DNA of 64,000 bases from Turbatrix aceti (Eukaryota > Nematoda > Chromadorea > Rhabditida > Panagrolaimidae), in the NCBI GenBank assembly GCA_963969345.1, contig OZ017766.1:3348001-3412000 (forward strand), in the 5' to 3' direction. This document shows positions 1 through 10,517 of this stretch, one piece after another. The stretch's first letter is position 1; every line of letters starts with the position of its first letter. The notes beneath the pieces were generated by a model. The model was not told where the DNA came from. It worked only from the letters and a program-made list of their open reading frames with translations, and made no database searches. The position numbers and the translations under genes were made by a program.

Positions 1-1138
1 ATCCACTTGCGTTTGTACACGTTTGGCAGATCGGCGGCAACATCGTCCTCCACCTCGTATTTCCAAATGAATGAAATATCCGGGAACGCACGGAACATGG
101 CTAGAATGGCATTTCTACCATCCAATGGCATCTGACTGCTGAGCGCAAGTGATCCGAATGTCACGACGACCACGCCCTGGGAGTTTTCAAAGATGGAGCG
201 GTAGTCGTCATTCAGCTCTCCGATCTTGTGGTCAAGCGTGATTCCTCCAATATAAACTAATTTGTGACTGATTGGTCGGGGGAAATCTATATGCTCGTCG
301 GTGTTAACAAAATAAAATCGAGCCATTGCTAATTCTTCTTTGAAATCAAAACTCGGATCCAAAAGAAGACCAATTTGACCTGGGTCGTTCATGGAGTGAT
401 GATTCCATAAAAATACTTTGTAGAGCACCGGTAGTAGAATGTTATACAACCGTTCGTTAAAGGTCATCTTGGGATGATAATCAGTCGATACGTGTTGTCC
501 TCCTGCGTTCGTAGGCAGTCCGAACGCGGCGGCCACGTTCTCGTTAATGCTCATTGGCGAAGCGATAGCGTATGATTTGATTCCCAATTTCCGGAAAAGC
601 CCGAATGGACAGACGTAAGGCTCCTCGGCAATCGCAAAGTCAAAATTGAGATTGCTGAGGTGCTGAATGAACTGCTCGTCGGCGTAGAGTCTTTTGCATT
701 CGTCGTCCAAGGAACTACCGGCTGCCATCACAAACTAGAGCAATATTAAAATCTTTGGCATCAATGAGCTTTGCTTACCTGGCGTACAATACGTATGTGC
801 CATTGCGTCCATATCGCTTCCTGGAGGTCAACATGGATCCCGCCGCGAGTGTCTTCCGTTTTGATGGGAGGCGACCTGATCAGAACTCGGGCTTTTTTGG
901 CGTGAACTTCCTGTGTTCCATCGATTTCGGGAATCAACAGAGTCTAGAATCTGAATGTAAACCGGTCGAATTTCTGGCAACCTACCACATTGTGCCCTGC
1001 TTCCTGAAGAACATCTGCGATCTTTGCTAGGAACACGGAGTGACTGTGGGCAATTTGGGGACTGTACACCAGAATATTGTGACCTTTTGTAAAAGAGAAA
1101 AAAGATAGTAGCAGAATTATGACTGCCGGGAGCAACAT
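1..1138 (-). CDS. UDP-glucuronosyltransferase, 5' part (3' end outside window)
   Basis: UGTs move a sugar from a UDP-sugar to small lipophilic molecules in the ER lumen. Three exons are visible, all joined in phase 0: 1138-986, 943-779 and 734 to the window edge. The start at 1138 opens with a hydrophobic signal peptide (MLLPAVIILLLSFFSF) followed by the usual N-terminal KGHNILVYSP and GHNV. An in-frame ATG at 1168 would add ten residues and spoil the signal peptide, so I prefer 1138. The acceptor of exon 2 must be the TCTAG at 944-948, because an earlier CAG would leave a stop in frame. The reading frame is open to the edge, reaching VVTFGSLALSS, just before the sugar-donor signature, which lies outside. 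Similar in layout to the complete UGT at 51.9 kb, with the same phase-0 break after GHNV. The family call is firm; the substrate is unknown. Confidence 0.9.
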
Positions 1139-1717
1139 TGTATTCACCTTGCCGTGGTGACAATGCATCCAATTTTTTTTCTGTTTTATACGAAACTGTT
1201 CTTAGATCGGTATTACACAATATTGCACAATCCGGAAGTCGCAATTTGGTGCACGTCCCCGTAGCAATGTACAAACGATCAAAACACATTTTCCTTGGAC
1301 GTCGTAACTAGTGTTATCCGAAAATTCGGGTAACCGACCCAAAAGCCCGAATTTTTTATGCTTATAATCTGAAACTGTATGCAATATTACTTCCTAACAT
1401 AAATGCTACATATTATACATTTGGAGCAAAAATCCGTAGTTTGGTACTTTTTTTAAACAAAAATTGATCATTTTTGTGCAAATCGTGTCTTCCGGTACCC
1501 AAAACCCGAGGTTCGGATTACCATATCCGGAATCCGTACAAGCCCCTGGAAAGGTGTACACCGACCTGGTCGTTACCGTATGTCGCTTTCAAAATCAAGA
1601 CGGCGTCAAAAAACTTGAAAAACAAATTTTAAAAATCAAAAAGAACGTCAATCAAAAAAACAACATATTTAGAAAGAAACAGTCCAAAGTCAGAAGGCGT
1701 GAGACCTTTTTCAGAGT
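1139..1717. other. Intergenic, with repeat copy and a hairpin
   Basis: This stretch lies between the start of the left UGT and the 3' end of the TPR gene. It holds one copy of a dispersed repeat (about 1205-1301) and a 10-bp perfect inverted repeat AAAATTCGGG / CCCGAATTTT with a 15-base loop around 1321-1356. The short ORFs here lack coding character. I see no gene. Confidence 0.6.
1205..1301 (+). repeat. Dispersed direct repeat, copy 1
   Basis: About 97 bases that match 3968-4062 in the same orientation at roughly 85-90% by eye. A core of about 18 bases, TTGCACAATCCGGAAGTC, is identical, and so is a longer block running to AAAACACATTTTC. Weaker similarity extends upstream (CAATGCATCC near 1162 and 3800). 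In the second copy the repeat covers the end of the FAH-family coding region, so copy 1 may be a fragment of that gene's 3' end or both may be copies of a repeat family. Confidence 0.75.
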
Positions 1718-3536
1718 TTACAACATAGTGTAAAGTAGTTCAAACTTGAGGAACTTGTTGTCATGACAAAGGGGGAGTTCGGATTGGTTGTTGACGATGC
1801 CGTATAACTGATTCATGGCGTTAGTAGTGTAGATGAAGCCCTGTGGAATTGTACCCACCAATACGAGAAGAGAAGCGAGATCGGCGACGACCAACGTGAC
1901 GGAAGCCTTGAAGTTGAGCTCTACTCGGACTTTCGATGGCATTTGTTGAATTTGGTGAACCATAAAGTCGTAATCGCTGGCGCATTGTGGGTAATCGTAG
2001 AAAGTCTGAAACAAGGAAAAAGTCAATCGAGTGGAGAAACAAAAAAAGAACATACAGGTTCGCCAGAAGCACATAGGGCGACATCGAACACCACGACCTC
2101 CAATCGCGGAAAAACCGTGGACAACGCGTTGACCAGGTCCGTGGCTGGGAATCGGACATTCAGAACCGGCAACACGATCCCAATTCTGACAGTTTCAGGA
2201 AAGCTAAAACACAGTTGTCAAAAAAATTGTTCCTAAAAAATCATCGACTTACCGAATCTCGGTCGCCTTCAGGAAGGCTATGAAGCCGCTGACAAAGTCA
2301 AAATGGCCATTTGGAGGCTCGACGAATCGGAACTCAATCCACGGCGAAGAAAACCGTTTCGACTCAAAAAGCCCCTAAAATAAAAAAAAAAGTAAAAACT
2401 TGTTTTGAAGAAAAAAGCACTCACCGAGATTTCGGCAAATTTGCGGACCGCCAAACTGACGTGCCGGAACGCCTTTGGTTCCGTGGGATTTGAAGGCAGT
2501 TCCAGGAAAAAATCGGGATGCCCTTGCAATTGCTGGAGATTCGGCAGTTGTCGTCGGACAAACGGCAGCACGTTAGGATGGGGGGGATCGGCAAGGTAAT
2601 TGGGCACCCAAAGCAAGAAGGCTTCTGAAAAAAACATGGTTCCCCCTAAAATTTCACAACTAAAAACCTACCGAGAACCCCGCTCGTTCGTGGGAGCAGG
2701 TTGTACGCTTCAGCGACGGTCTGCCTATCCGTGGCAATGTCACAGATGACAAGTTTGACGACGAAAGGCGCAATCCAAGAAAACGACGCCAAATTTTTTG
2801 AGTAAATGGCATACGCAGCAGAGCCCATAACTCCGGCCGGGCCAAACTGAAAGATTTGAAAGGTCTTGACTGGAAAAAGTTAACATAAAAACTAACGAAA
2901 TGAATGAATCTGTGATCACGGACGGCAATAACAAAGTTCTGCATGAAATCGGTGAAACAGGCCGAGAGAACCGGGGAGGAATTCAACAGGTTTCGGAGAC
3001 GCTCAGCAGCCTCGTCGTCATCCGTGATATCCATGAGCAAATGGAAAAACTCGGGAACGTACATTCCGCTCAGGGGGCGACGCCGGATTGGTTGATCAGC
3101 GATGAGGTTGTCGGTTTCCGGACTCTGATGCTTTGCCGAAGAACTTTCGAGCCCAACAATCGCTTCCTGTGCCGTCTTGGCCTTCGCGATCAAAGCCAAA
3201 ATCCTGAAAACAAAAAAAGGTTCATAAAAAGAAAATAGGCCTAAAAAACTCACTGAGCGACGAGATTTCCGTTTTCAGGACCGACATCCAAGGCCCTCTC
3301 GCAGGTGGCGATGCAATCGTCGAAGTTGCTTTCTTCAAAGAACACGGTACCCTTGTTGTAGTAGTAGATCGGTTCACCCGGCGACAAACGAATGGCTTTG
3401 TCGTAATGAGCGTGTGCTGCGGCGTACTGACGGACCTTGAGGGCCCTATGGCCGCGCTTCTGCACCCACTGCGCCTAAAATCACGATGGGTAAAATTTCG
3501 GCAGAAAAAAAAGCAAAAACATACCCTTTTTGACAT
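1718..3536 (-). CDS. TPR-containing protein of unknown function, 490 aa
   Basis: Eight exons with continuous phase: 3536-3525, 3474-3254, 3203-2920, 2869-2672, 2624-2425, 2374-2253, 2203-2056 and 2005-1718. Introns run about 42-57 bp. Residues 1-80 contain a tetratricopeptide pair (HYDKAIRLSPGEPIYYYNKG, then FDDCIATCERALDVG) resembling the co-chaperone STI1/HOP, a fold that binds peptide tails. The remaining 400 residues match no family I recognise. They include a segment rich in small and aromatic residues (GPAGVMGSAAYAIYSKN) and a hydrophobic stretch near the C-terminus (VADLASLLVLVGTIP). The tiny first exon encodes only MSKR. The third donor was placed at 2920 because the more obvious GTTAGT at 2896 would leave a 27-bp intron and the wrong frame. 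TPR part fairly sure; function unknown. Confidence 0.75.
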
Positions 3537-4037
3537 TGAAAAAACAAAAAGGCACAAAGATGAACAACAACTGATAAACGGCGAAATAACCGCGCCAAGA
3601 AAGTGGAAATTGGTTACGGTATTTTCGTCTCAAGAAAATGAAAAAGGCGCCATTTCGCACTTTTTATTACTTTTTATATTCAAATACATGTTATTTTTTC
3701 ATTTTTTTGTAATTAATTTTATTTATGCGATACAGGGATGTTTTTTCGCATTGTTCCGTTGGGGTAGTACATGCCATGATTTATGCCTACTTCGTTCAGT
3801 GCAATGCATCCCAACTATTTTATACAAAACGGCTTTAGTGATTGTTGGTGACGTAAACGTGGTGTACCGAGTGCACCTAAATCCCCTTTCCAAGACCACA
3901 ACCAGCACTTTATTTTCTGTTCTTTGGGCTCGTAGACACGGCGCGATCGGTAAAAGGTGATAAGAAGGGTGTTATACAACATTGCACAATCCGGAAGTCG
4001 CAATTAGGCGCACTTCCCCGCAGCAATGTACAAACGA
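3537..4037. other. Intergenic region between FAH-family gene and TPR gene
   Basis: AT-rich and without coding potential. It carries an AGGTGATAAG GATA-type site near 3955, which also sits in the 5' flank of the TPR gene, and most of the second copy of the 97-base repeat. The ORF at 3406-3960 runs through intron and intergenic sequence without family resemblance. Confidence 0.5.
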
Positions 4038-4062
4038 TCAAAACACATTTTCATTGGACGGA
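3968..4062 (+). repeat. Dispersed direct repeat, copy 2
   Basis: Second copy of the repeat at 1205-1301. It overlaps the last eight codons and the stop (4040-4038) of the FAH-family gene on the minus strand. Compared with copy 1 it carries a 9-base insertion after TTGGACG and roughly 130 extra bases upstream of the core. Confidence 0.75.
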
Positions 4063-4896
4063 ACGGACGTCGTGACCTCGGTCGACCTCTCAACGGTGAA
4101 CTCGGCACGGAGAAGACCCTCGATGCCGGCTTCGATCGTGTCGCCGGCCTTGACGTACTTGGCCTCAACGGGCGACCCGGAGAGCACGATGTCGCCGTAG
4201 TTGAGGGTCGCCAGCTGGCTGGCCTTGGCGATGCACTCCTGGAGCGTGCAACGAGCCTCGGTGAGGGTGCCTCGCTCACTTTCCTTGTTGTTCACCGACA
4301 TCCAGAACTGAAACCACAAAATTATGCATTTTTAGAGAGCGTCAACCCACCAAGGCAGCGTTGGGGTGAGGAAGCGCGGACTTGGAAATGACAGAACTGA
4401 CGACGACGTCGGTGTCGAACTCGAAGATCTCGTGGAGCGCGCTGTCGCGCCGTGCGTACGCACTCAGCCTCGTCCGGTTGTTCAGCGCCAGCACGTAGCC
4501 ATTGACGTGGTCCAGCGCCTTGTCCACCGTGATCTCCGACGTCGGATTGCCAATGACGGCGCCCAGGTGGACCTCGGCCATGACTCCCATGTGCCCAGGT
4601 GGGATGGTGATGTGGTGGCCTTCTACTTGCAGGCTGAAAGGTACCGTGCAACTCTCGCAACGATCTTCCGACATTCAAACTCATGCCCGGATAAATGAAA
4701 ACTCACAAAAACCGCAGCACAAATAAATAAACAAAAGACAAGCAAAAATCAGGCAGGTAGCAAAAACTGACTGTATGCCATTGCGCATGAACGGCACGAG
4801 GTGCCGTGACAGTTCCGGAGACGCGAAATTGTTGTCAAATCCAATGACAACGTTGCAGAATTTTTTGAGGCTTTCGTTATCGATGACGGGAGGCAT
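4038..4896 (-). CDS. Fumarylacetoacetate hydrolase-family (FAHD1-like) protein, probable pseudoenzyme
   Basis: Three exons: 4896-4768, about 4653-4351 and 4307-4038, about 233 residues against 221-224 in FAHD1. FAHD1 is a mitochondrial acylpyruvase and oxaloacetate decarboxylase that uses a metal held by a Glu-x-Glu pair and an Asp. The fold is recognisable: VVIGFDNNF, then EGHHITIPP, EVHLGAVIG, DHVNGYVLAL, and near the C-terminus TLNYGDIVLSGSP, KAGDTIEAGIEGL. The metal triad appears altered: the second Glu of the pair is His (E70, H72), and the Asp expected in LDMTARD is Asn (N101). It may therefore bind a different metal or be inactive. The ATG lies directly after TTTCAG. The exon 1/2 joint is uncertain (acceptors at 4653 or 4651 both keep frame). 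Confidence 0.7.
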
Positions 4897-5004
4897 CTGA
4901 AATTTTTTTATTTATTAAACAGGGCATTATGAAGCGCGGTAAGCAGTTTAACAACACGAAAACACGTGAAAAGCGGTGGAAAAGCTGACGGATGAGCACG
5001 CGAG
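4897..5004 (-). promoter_or_regulatory. Operon-like junction: poly(A) signal and splice acceptor between V-ATPase E and FAH-family genes
   Basis: Only 108 bases separate the stop of V-ATPase E (5005) from the ATG of the next gene (4896) on the same strand. Reading the minus strand, overlapping AATAAATAAA signals at about 4916-4907 are followed by a T-rich TTTCAG that ends exactly at the ATG. In nematodes this arrangement marks a trans-splice site inside an operon. The poly(A) signal being only about 10-20 bases before the acceptor resembles the rarer adjacent-site type. No spliced-leader evidence can be seen from genomic DNA. Confidence 0.5.
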
Positions 5005-5808
5005 TTACTCGAAAAACGCGCGGTTTGGGTTCGGACCAAAGAGAGCCGTGCGGATGGAAGGAACAATCTGCGCCGCAACCAGCTCAAGGTGGCTCTCCAG
5101 TGTGGACTCGACGAAGATGTCGCCGCCCTGGGCGAACAGCTTCACGCCCCCGCTGATGTTGGGACCCAGAAAGGCGTCCTGGTCAATCGTGATTCTGGAC
5201 GCGTAGCCGGAGAGTTGCTTCTGCTCGCTCCGGATGTCGGGGAGAAGGGACTCGATGAGCTTGATGTCCTCGTGGCTGAAATGGAGCTTTTTCGGGGTTT
5301 AAATCCAGTTTAGCCCTTACCGGCAACGAAGCAGCACCTTTTGCTCGTTGAGCCGGAGCAGCGCCTGCAGGATGAGGCCCTTCAGGATGGCGGGGTAGCG
5401 CTCGGCATCCGCGCTCACCTTCGCGAGGTCCTGCCGGGTCTCAGCGAGCACTTCGCGAAGCAGTCTCTCCTGAATTCTGAGATTCGCTAGGCGGCACTCG
5501 TTGACCTTGTTCGAGTGGTGTACCTTCGCGGCTGTCTGCACCATGTGCTCCTTGCGCGTGTAGAACTGATTGATCTTGGCGCACTGGTCGTGGACGATCT
5601 TCCGCTTGGCCGCCTTCATCTCCTCCTCGGCCTTGAGGTCGATCTCTTCGCACTTATCTTCGGCTTCGCCGACGATGTACCGCATGACGGGCCACAGCAT
5701 CTCGGCCAGCGTCTCGTTCACCGAGCCATCCAGCGACGAGCGGAGGTCGTTGAGCTCCAGATCGCCCTCGCCTGGCGTGTTTTCTTTGGCAAAAGACACG
5801 GTGGACAT
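5005..5808 (-). CDS. V-type proton ATPase subunit E
   Basis: Subunit E forms the peripheral stalks linking the V1 motor to the membrane part of the proton pump. Two exons, 5808-5321 and 5275-5005, give 252 residues; the family is usually about 226. Family landmarks are the charged helix (EDKCEEIDLKAEEEMKAAKR), the KINQFYTRKE segment, LKGLILQALLRLNEQKVLLRCR split across the first-exon end, the ISGGVKLFAQ segment, the TLESHLELVAAQIVPSIRTA block and the C-terminus ALFGPNPNRAFFE. The extra length is an acidic N-terminal extension of about 26 residues before WPVMRYIVGEAE. The chosen ATG at 5808 is the first with family-like spacing; the frame is open further upstream without similarity. Probably the first gene of a two-gene unit with the FAH-family gene. 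Confidence 0.93.
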
Positions 5809-6138
5809 GGTTGTAGTCGACTCACAAAAAACAGTAGGGAGCACATAACAACTCTGCGACCGCGTCAACTCCGGGACAAAAGATCGAAGAGCCGCGACTA
5901 ATGCGATTATGCCAATAACACGCAGCGCGCGATCGATTGTTGTAAGCACCGTGGAGCACATCGGGGGCTGCACTTGGTCACATGATTTTTTTGAACCAAA
6001 AAAACACAATTTCCGGTTGGTGATCATCGCAATAACAACTTTTTCGAGGTGTCAACGAGTTTATTGAGTCAGTCGCGCAATAAAATCACAGTCAGGCCAG
6101 GTGGTCAGGTCAGGAAGCAACAATCGGGCACGCTTATG
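5809..6138. other. Intergenic: RPN1 3' flank and V-ATPase E promoter
   Basis: About 330 bases. It includes TTTATT at 6060-6065, read on the minus strand as AATAAA and likely the poly(A) signal of RPN1, about 75 bases after its stop. The rest would be the 5' flank of V-ATPase E. No gene seen. Confidence 0.5.
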
Positions 6139-9100
6139 TTAGGTCGATACCACCGACGTGTTCTTGCGTAGGATAACCAAGCCTTCGAGGTAGGGCGTCA
6201 CGGGCACATCTGAAACCCCCGAATTTTAACACAGCCCAAATAAAGACAACTTTTGGACTCACATTCATCGGTGGCGAGTTCGGCTCGTTCGCCGTGGGAG
6301 AGCAGGACGGGGGTAGTGTGGGTCTGGAAGCTGGTGATGGTCTTGGGCTTGCCGGCCTGGGCGACGACGTCGACGGCCTGGCCGACGCGGACGCTGATGT
6401 TGACCTGCTTGAGGGCGCCTTTCTTCGCCTCGTCCTCGATGAGCGTGATGAGGAGCCGCGGCTGCATCGACAGCACCAGCGAGTACAACAGGTAGTGCTG
6501 GCGGTTGTTCAGGACACCTGAAACTCAATTTTGATCATTCCGCAAACGTTTTAAATTTCGAACTATTGTTGGGCTCCAGAAAAGCGAAGAAAGTCGTCAG
6601 CAGTCCGGCGACGACGGTGGGACACATGAGCTGGCGGTCCGAGTGGAAGGGGTTGAGCGTCATCGTGCCCTTGCCCATGTGGACGAAGCCCTGCGCGATG
6701 CGGACGAGCATGAGCGACGTCATGTCCTTGTAGTGGTACGCGGCGAGTTGGCGGAGCATCGCGACCAGTCGGGCGTGGTTCGTGCCCGCGCCGACGATGC
6801 CGAGCGAGAAGATGGCGTTGTGCGCGGTCTCGAGATCGGCGTCGTGCGTGAACTTGCTGAGGGTATCGATGACGGTCAGGTTGCACGTCGAGACGTTGAG
6901 CAGGCCCAGGGCGAGGGGCACCGTGCGACGAATGGCCGGCTCGCCGTAGCGAACGAGGTGGCCGAACATGCGCAGGGCCATCTGAGAGCCAATCTCTTCG
7001 CCCATCGCGATCAGACTGATGCCGAGGACGGCGACCGACTGCTCGGAGGAGAGGTCGACAACTGTCTCCGCGGAGGTTTTGGTGGGCGATCGGCCGCGTC
7101 TCGGGGACGCACCAGGCGAAGGTACATCCTTCGCGGAAGGGGGCGTGGCTTCGTAGTGCACGGAGCACTTCTGCAGCAACTTCTGGATCTTGAGAACATT
7201 ACCGGTGCCCGCGTATGCGCAGATCTCGATGAGGGTGGACAGCATGGCGCCGAAGGCTTCGGGGAAGTCCTTGACCGACTGAATGAACGTCTCCGCCTGC
7301 GTCTGCGTGTTGAAGAAGATAAGCGCGATGCCCAGAGCGAGGAAGCGCCAGTTGTTGTCCGACAGATCGGCGCCGCGAAGGGTGTTGAGCATCTCGCCTG
7401 CGACCTTGGTGTCAGCGGATCCCACAAGGATGAAGCCCAGAGAAAGCCCGGCCATGGATTTGACCTCAGGTGTCGCAGAAGGCTTGTCATCGATGAGCAC
7501 CTTCCTCAGCTCAAAGATCACCCCGCCGTCCTCGTCCTTGACGACCGTGTCACGCCGACTGTTCGTGTACGCCAGACCGAGGCCGAAGACGGCACCCACA
7601 CGCATGGCCACCCGGTCGCTATGGACGTGGTCCATGAGCAGCGCCGACGCAGGATCGCACGAGTCCTGAACGCCGGCAGTGATAATGCCGATTGCCATGA
7701 GCGAACCCGCGCGCACGTAATCGTCGTTGGCGTAGAGGTGGCGGTCGATCTGGGCGAGGCCGTTGTCGATGTCCCACCGGTAGATGAGGCCGATACTCGC
7801 GACGGCAGTCATGATGCCGAACTCGCGGTTTTTGTAGAAAAACTTGTTGGCGGAGTCCGTGTCCTGGAGGATCTTGTCGACGCCGAAGCTGGCGTTGACG
7901 AAGCCGTTAACGAAAGATGCCGCGATCTGGAGGCGGTAGATGTCGTCCGACGTCGAGGCGAACGGACTACCTGTAATCGTCATTTTGGTTCCAAACACGT
8001 CTCCCTCCCCCGCGCAACTCACGCTGCTCGAGATGGGTCTTGTAAATCTGCTCCGGCGTCTTGGGCTCCATGATGTCGAGTTCCTTGGACATGGCGTGCA
8101 GGTACTTGATGAGGTGCATGTTGGCGCCGTACTCGGCAATGTCCTTTTCGTCCTCGGAAAATTCGATGAAGATGTGGTGGCGGCCCAGGATAATGGCCAT
8201 CTGGACGCGGGTCATTCGGTCGGGACACGCCTTGTAGATGGCGTGGATCAACTTGATGTCATGGAGCATGGCAGCGCAGCGAAAAGCGTCAAGGTACTTG
8301 TTGAACTTGAGGAAGATGTCCTTGGCGGTGAGGATGACCACCTGGTTGTCGGGATCCGGCATGACGGGAGCCATCTTGAGGAGGTACTGACAGACGCGGT
8401 TGTGCACGCAGTCTTCGACGTAGCCAATGAGCATGGGGAGGTTCTCGATCTCCGAGAGCAGGTCAATGGCCTCGACCTCGGCGTTGTGCTTCATATCGTA
8501 GGCGACGATGGCCGTGACGAGTTTGAGCAGCTCTTCGCGCCTCGGAGCCGAGCCCTCGGCCGAGCGCCACTCAAGCGCCATCTCCGTCGTCAGATGCCTG
8601 ATGTACTCGTGGCCCCAGTCGCTGATGGGCTCCATCATGCCGAGGAGTCGGTAGTTCAGGCAGTCGCCCTTGTCGTCGGATGTCATGGCGATCACCGAGA
8701 TGATGTCCGCGCACCGCTTCTTGAGAGGGCCGTCCGGCATCGCAGCGTGTATCTGCTTCATGCGGGCGTAGTGGGGTCGCATGAACTTCAGAGGCTTCGG
8801 AACAGATGTCATGGAAGTCGTCGCCGTCCGGATGAGTGTTTTCATCGTGTCCAGAGCCGCATTCAGTTCCTTTCCGTCCTGTAAACTGTCTTCAGCAAAG
8901 AGACAAATAAAAAAGACTCACGCTCAGACGCTCGACGCAGAGGTTGAGGTCCTCCTGCAGCTTGAGATCCTCTTCGCTCTGAAATACATACTCGATCAAT
9001 GAATGCGTTCAACGATTCCATGAGCGGTGCAAAAAACGTACAATGTCATTCTCCCGTTTGCCTTTCTTGTCCTTGCCGGCATCCTTGGCGTCCCGACGAG

Positions 9101-9209
9101 GGGGGCGAGGGGGACGAGGAGGCGCTGGTGCTGGCGCAGGCGCAGGTGCTGGCGCTCGCGCTGGTGCTGGCTTAGGCGCCTTGACCGAACCGCCCTCAGC
9201 GATACCCAT
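6139..9209 (-). CDS. rpn-1: 26S proteasome non-ATPase regulatory subunit 2 (RPN1/PSMD2)
   Basis: RPN1 is a scaffold of the proteasome base that binds ubiquitin and shuttle receptors. Six exons in phase: 9209-9042, 8978-8922, 8878-8023, 7970-6564, 6517-6263 and 6209-6139, giving 937 residues (human 908). The match runs the full length: [60 protein letters not shown] [13 protein letters not shown], the PC repeats ([27 protein letters not shown]-like [26 protein letters not shown]), [37 protein letters not shown] and the ending [12 protein letters not shown]. Oddities are an alanine-proline run at about residues 12-32 in place of the charged human N-terminus, and an Arg/Ser/Pro-rich insert ([14 protein letters not shown]) where human has a lysine-rich linker. 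Confidence 0.97.
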
Positions 9210-9496
9210 AACTTTCGATTAGTCGCGTGTGCTTCTGACTACGATGCACCAAATGCCATTGCGAAGTGCCGCGTCGGATGAGACATGTAAATCTGCGGAA
9301 CGGCAAAATCTATTTTTTTACAGTTTTATCTTTTTGCACTATGACCAAATTTAATATGTCGCCTAAAACGCGCATGAGGGATATAAAAACAAAAACAAAA
9401 AAAGAGGTAGACAATAGAAATCTGGATAAAAACATCTGCTCAGAACAAAATACAAAAAACTGACCAAGACTTTTTTGTATTTTGAAAATGATATTA

Positions 9497-10517
9497 CTAA
9501 TTAATTTTTTTTAGAGCATCGCTGGAAATGATATCGGCACAATCGCGACCGAGCGTTTGGATCATGTAGTGCTTCTTCTTTTCATAGAAGTCATCATGCT
9601 CAAGGAAGATCCTGGAGACATCCATGTAGTAGTCCTGGTATTCCTTGACGCACCAGTCACTGCCGTAGACCAAATCTCTGAGCTCTCGGTTCATTGCCTC
9701 TTGATACTGAAAAAAAATGTAAAACATAAACCAGAAAGCGGATAAAAGCCTGCTCACCTTAAAATCATACACAAAGCCAACGTACGATCTTAGGTATATC
9801 TCAGCGAAAACGAGATGCATCCGATTCCAATTCGGCAACTTGAAAATGTCCTGGGATGCCTTGACTTTTTCGAAATCAGGGTCGTCTTTTGCACAGTAAA
9901 AAAAATCTGCAATGCGCCGGTCTCGGGTGGAAAATAGTAAATATTGTTGTCTTTCTTACCGTCTGACTTTTCAAACTTCATTCGAAAGACGCCTTCGATG
10001 CGTTTCATGAAATCGCACTTGTCGTGATCCGGGTTGCGCTGTTGGCAGAACGGCACAATGTACTTGTTGAGGTCAGTGGCCATCTGTCTTTGGTGGTTTC
10101 TGAATTTGTCGTTGGTGATTATGACAGCGCCGTGCTCAACAACCAGTTGTGCCATCAGTCGGTCGTCTGCTTCGATCGTACCGTCCTCCGGTACCAAAGT
10201 CACGAGGCACTTTTCCAACATCTGCAAAAATGGTTACCCTTTTTTTCAAAAACCGTAAATCCTACGGTAATAATAAAGTGAAGCTGATTCTGCTGTCTCA
10301 GGTTCATGACGCGTCTTCGTACGACGACCCGCACGTTGAAGCCGAGCTTTATGAGGTCGTAGACGAGCGGAAACAAAACCCCAGCATTGGGCTCGAAGGG
10401 CAAAGATTGCTGAAACTTGAAGAAAACAGAAAAGCCTTCCTGGATATTTCGGCCATCGAGGAGGATGAGTCGCTTGAGTTGAGACGGCGGTCGAGGGGAG
10501 ATCGTCGCCGTTGGCAT
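9497..10517 (-). CDS. Regnase/Zc3h12a-type NYN endoribonuclease (RDE-8/REGE-like)
   Basis: Four exons in phase, 10517-10266, 10221-9960, 9885-9758 and 9706-9497, give 283 residues. The N-terminal half is an NYN/PIN-like nuclease domain, as in mammalian Regnase and nematode RDE-8/REGE-1, which cleave mRNA. Acidic residues that hold the metal are in place: LILLDGRNI (D21), TIEADDRLM (D103, D104) and AVIITNDKF (D122). The fifth acidic position after TND appears as Asn (N126). No CCCH zinc finger is visible, so it is closer in layout to RDE-8 than to vertebrate Regnase. The C-terminal half (VKASQDIFKLPNWNRMHLVF and on) is unrecognised. The ATG lies three bases after ATTCAG, so an upstream exon or trans-splice site is likely; a short MSQRERTSDPR exon near 10710 could join in phase 0. 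Confidence 0.78.

Noticed and set aside
6643..8884. Open frames of 476 and 314 codons on the plus strand
   Set aside because: Antisense shadows of RPN1 exons, with the same biased composition.
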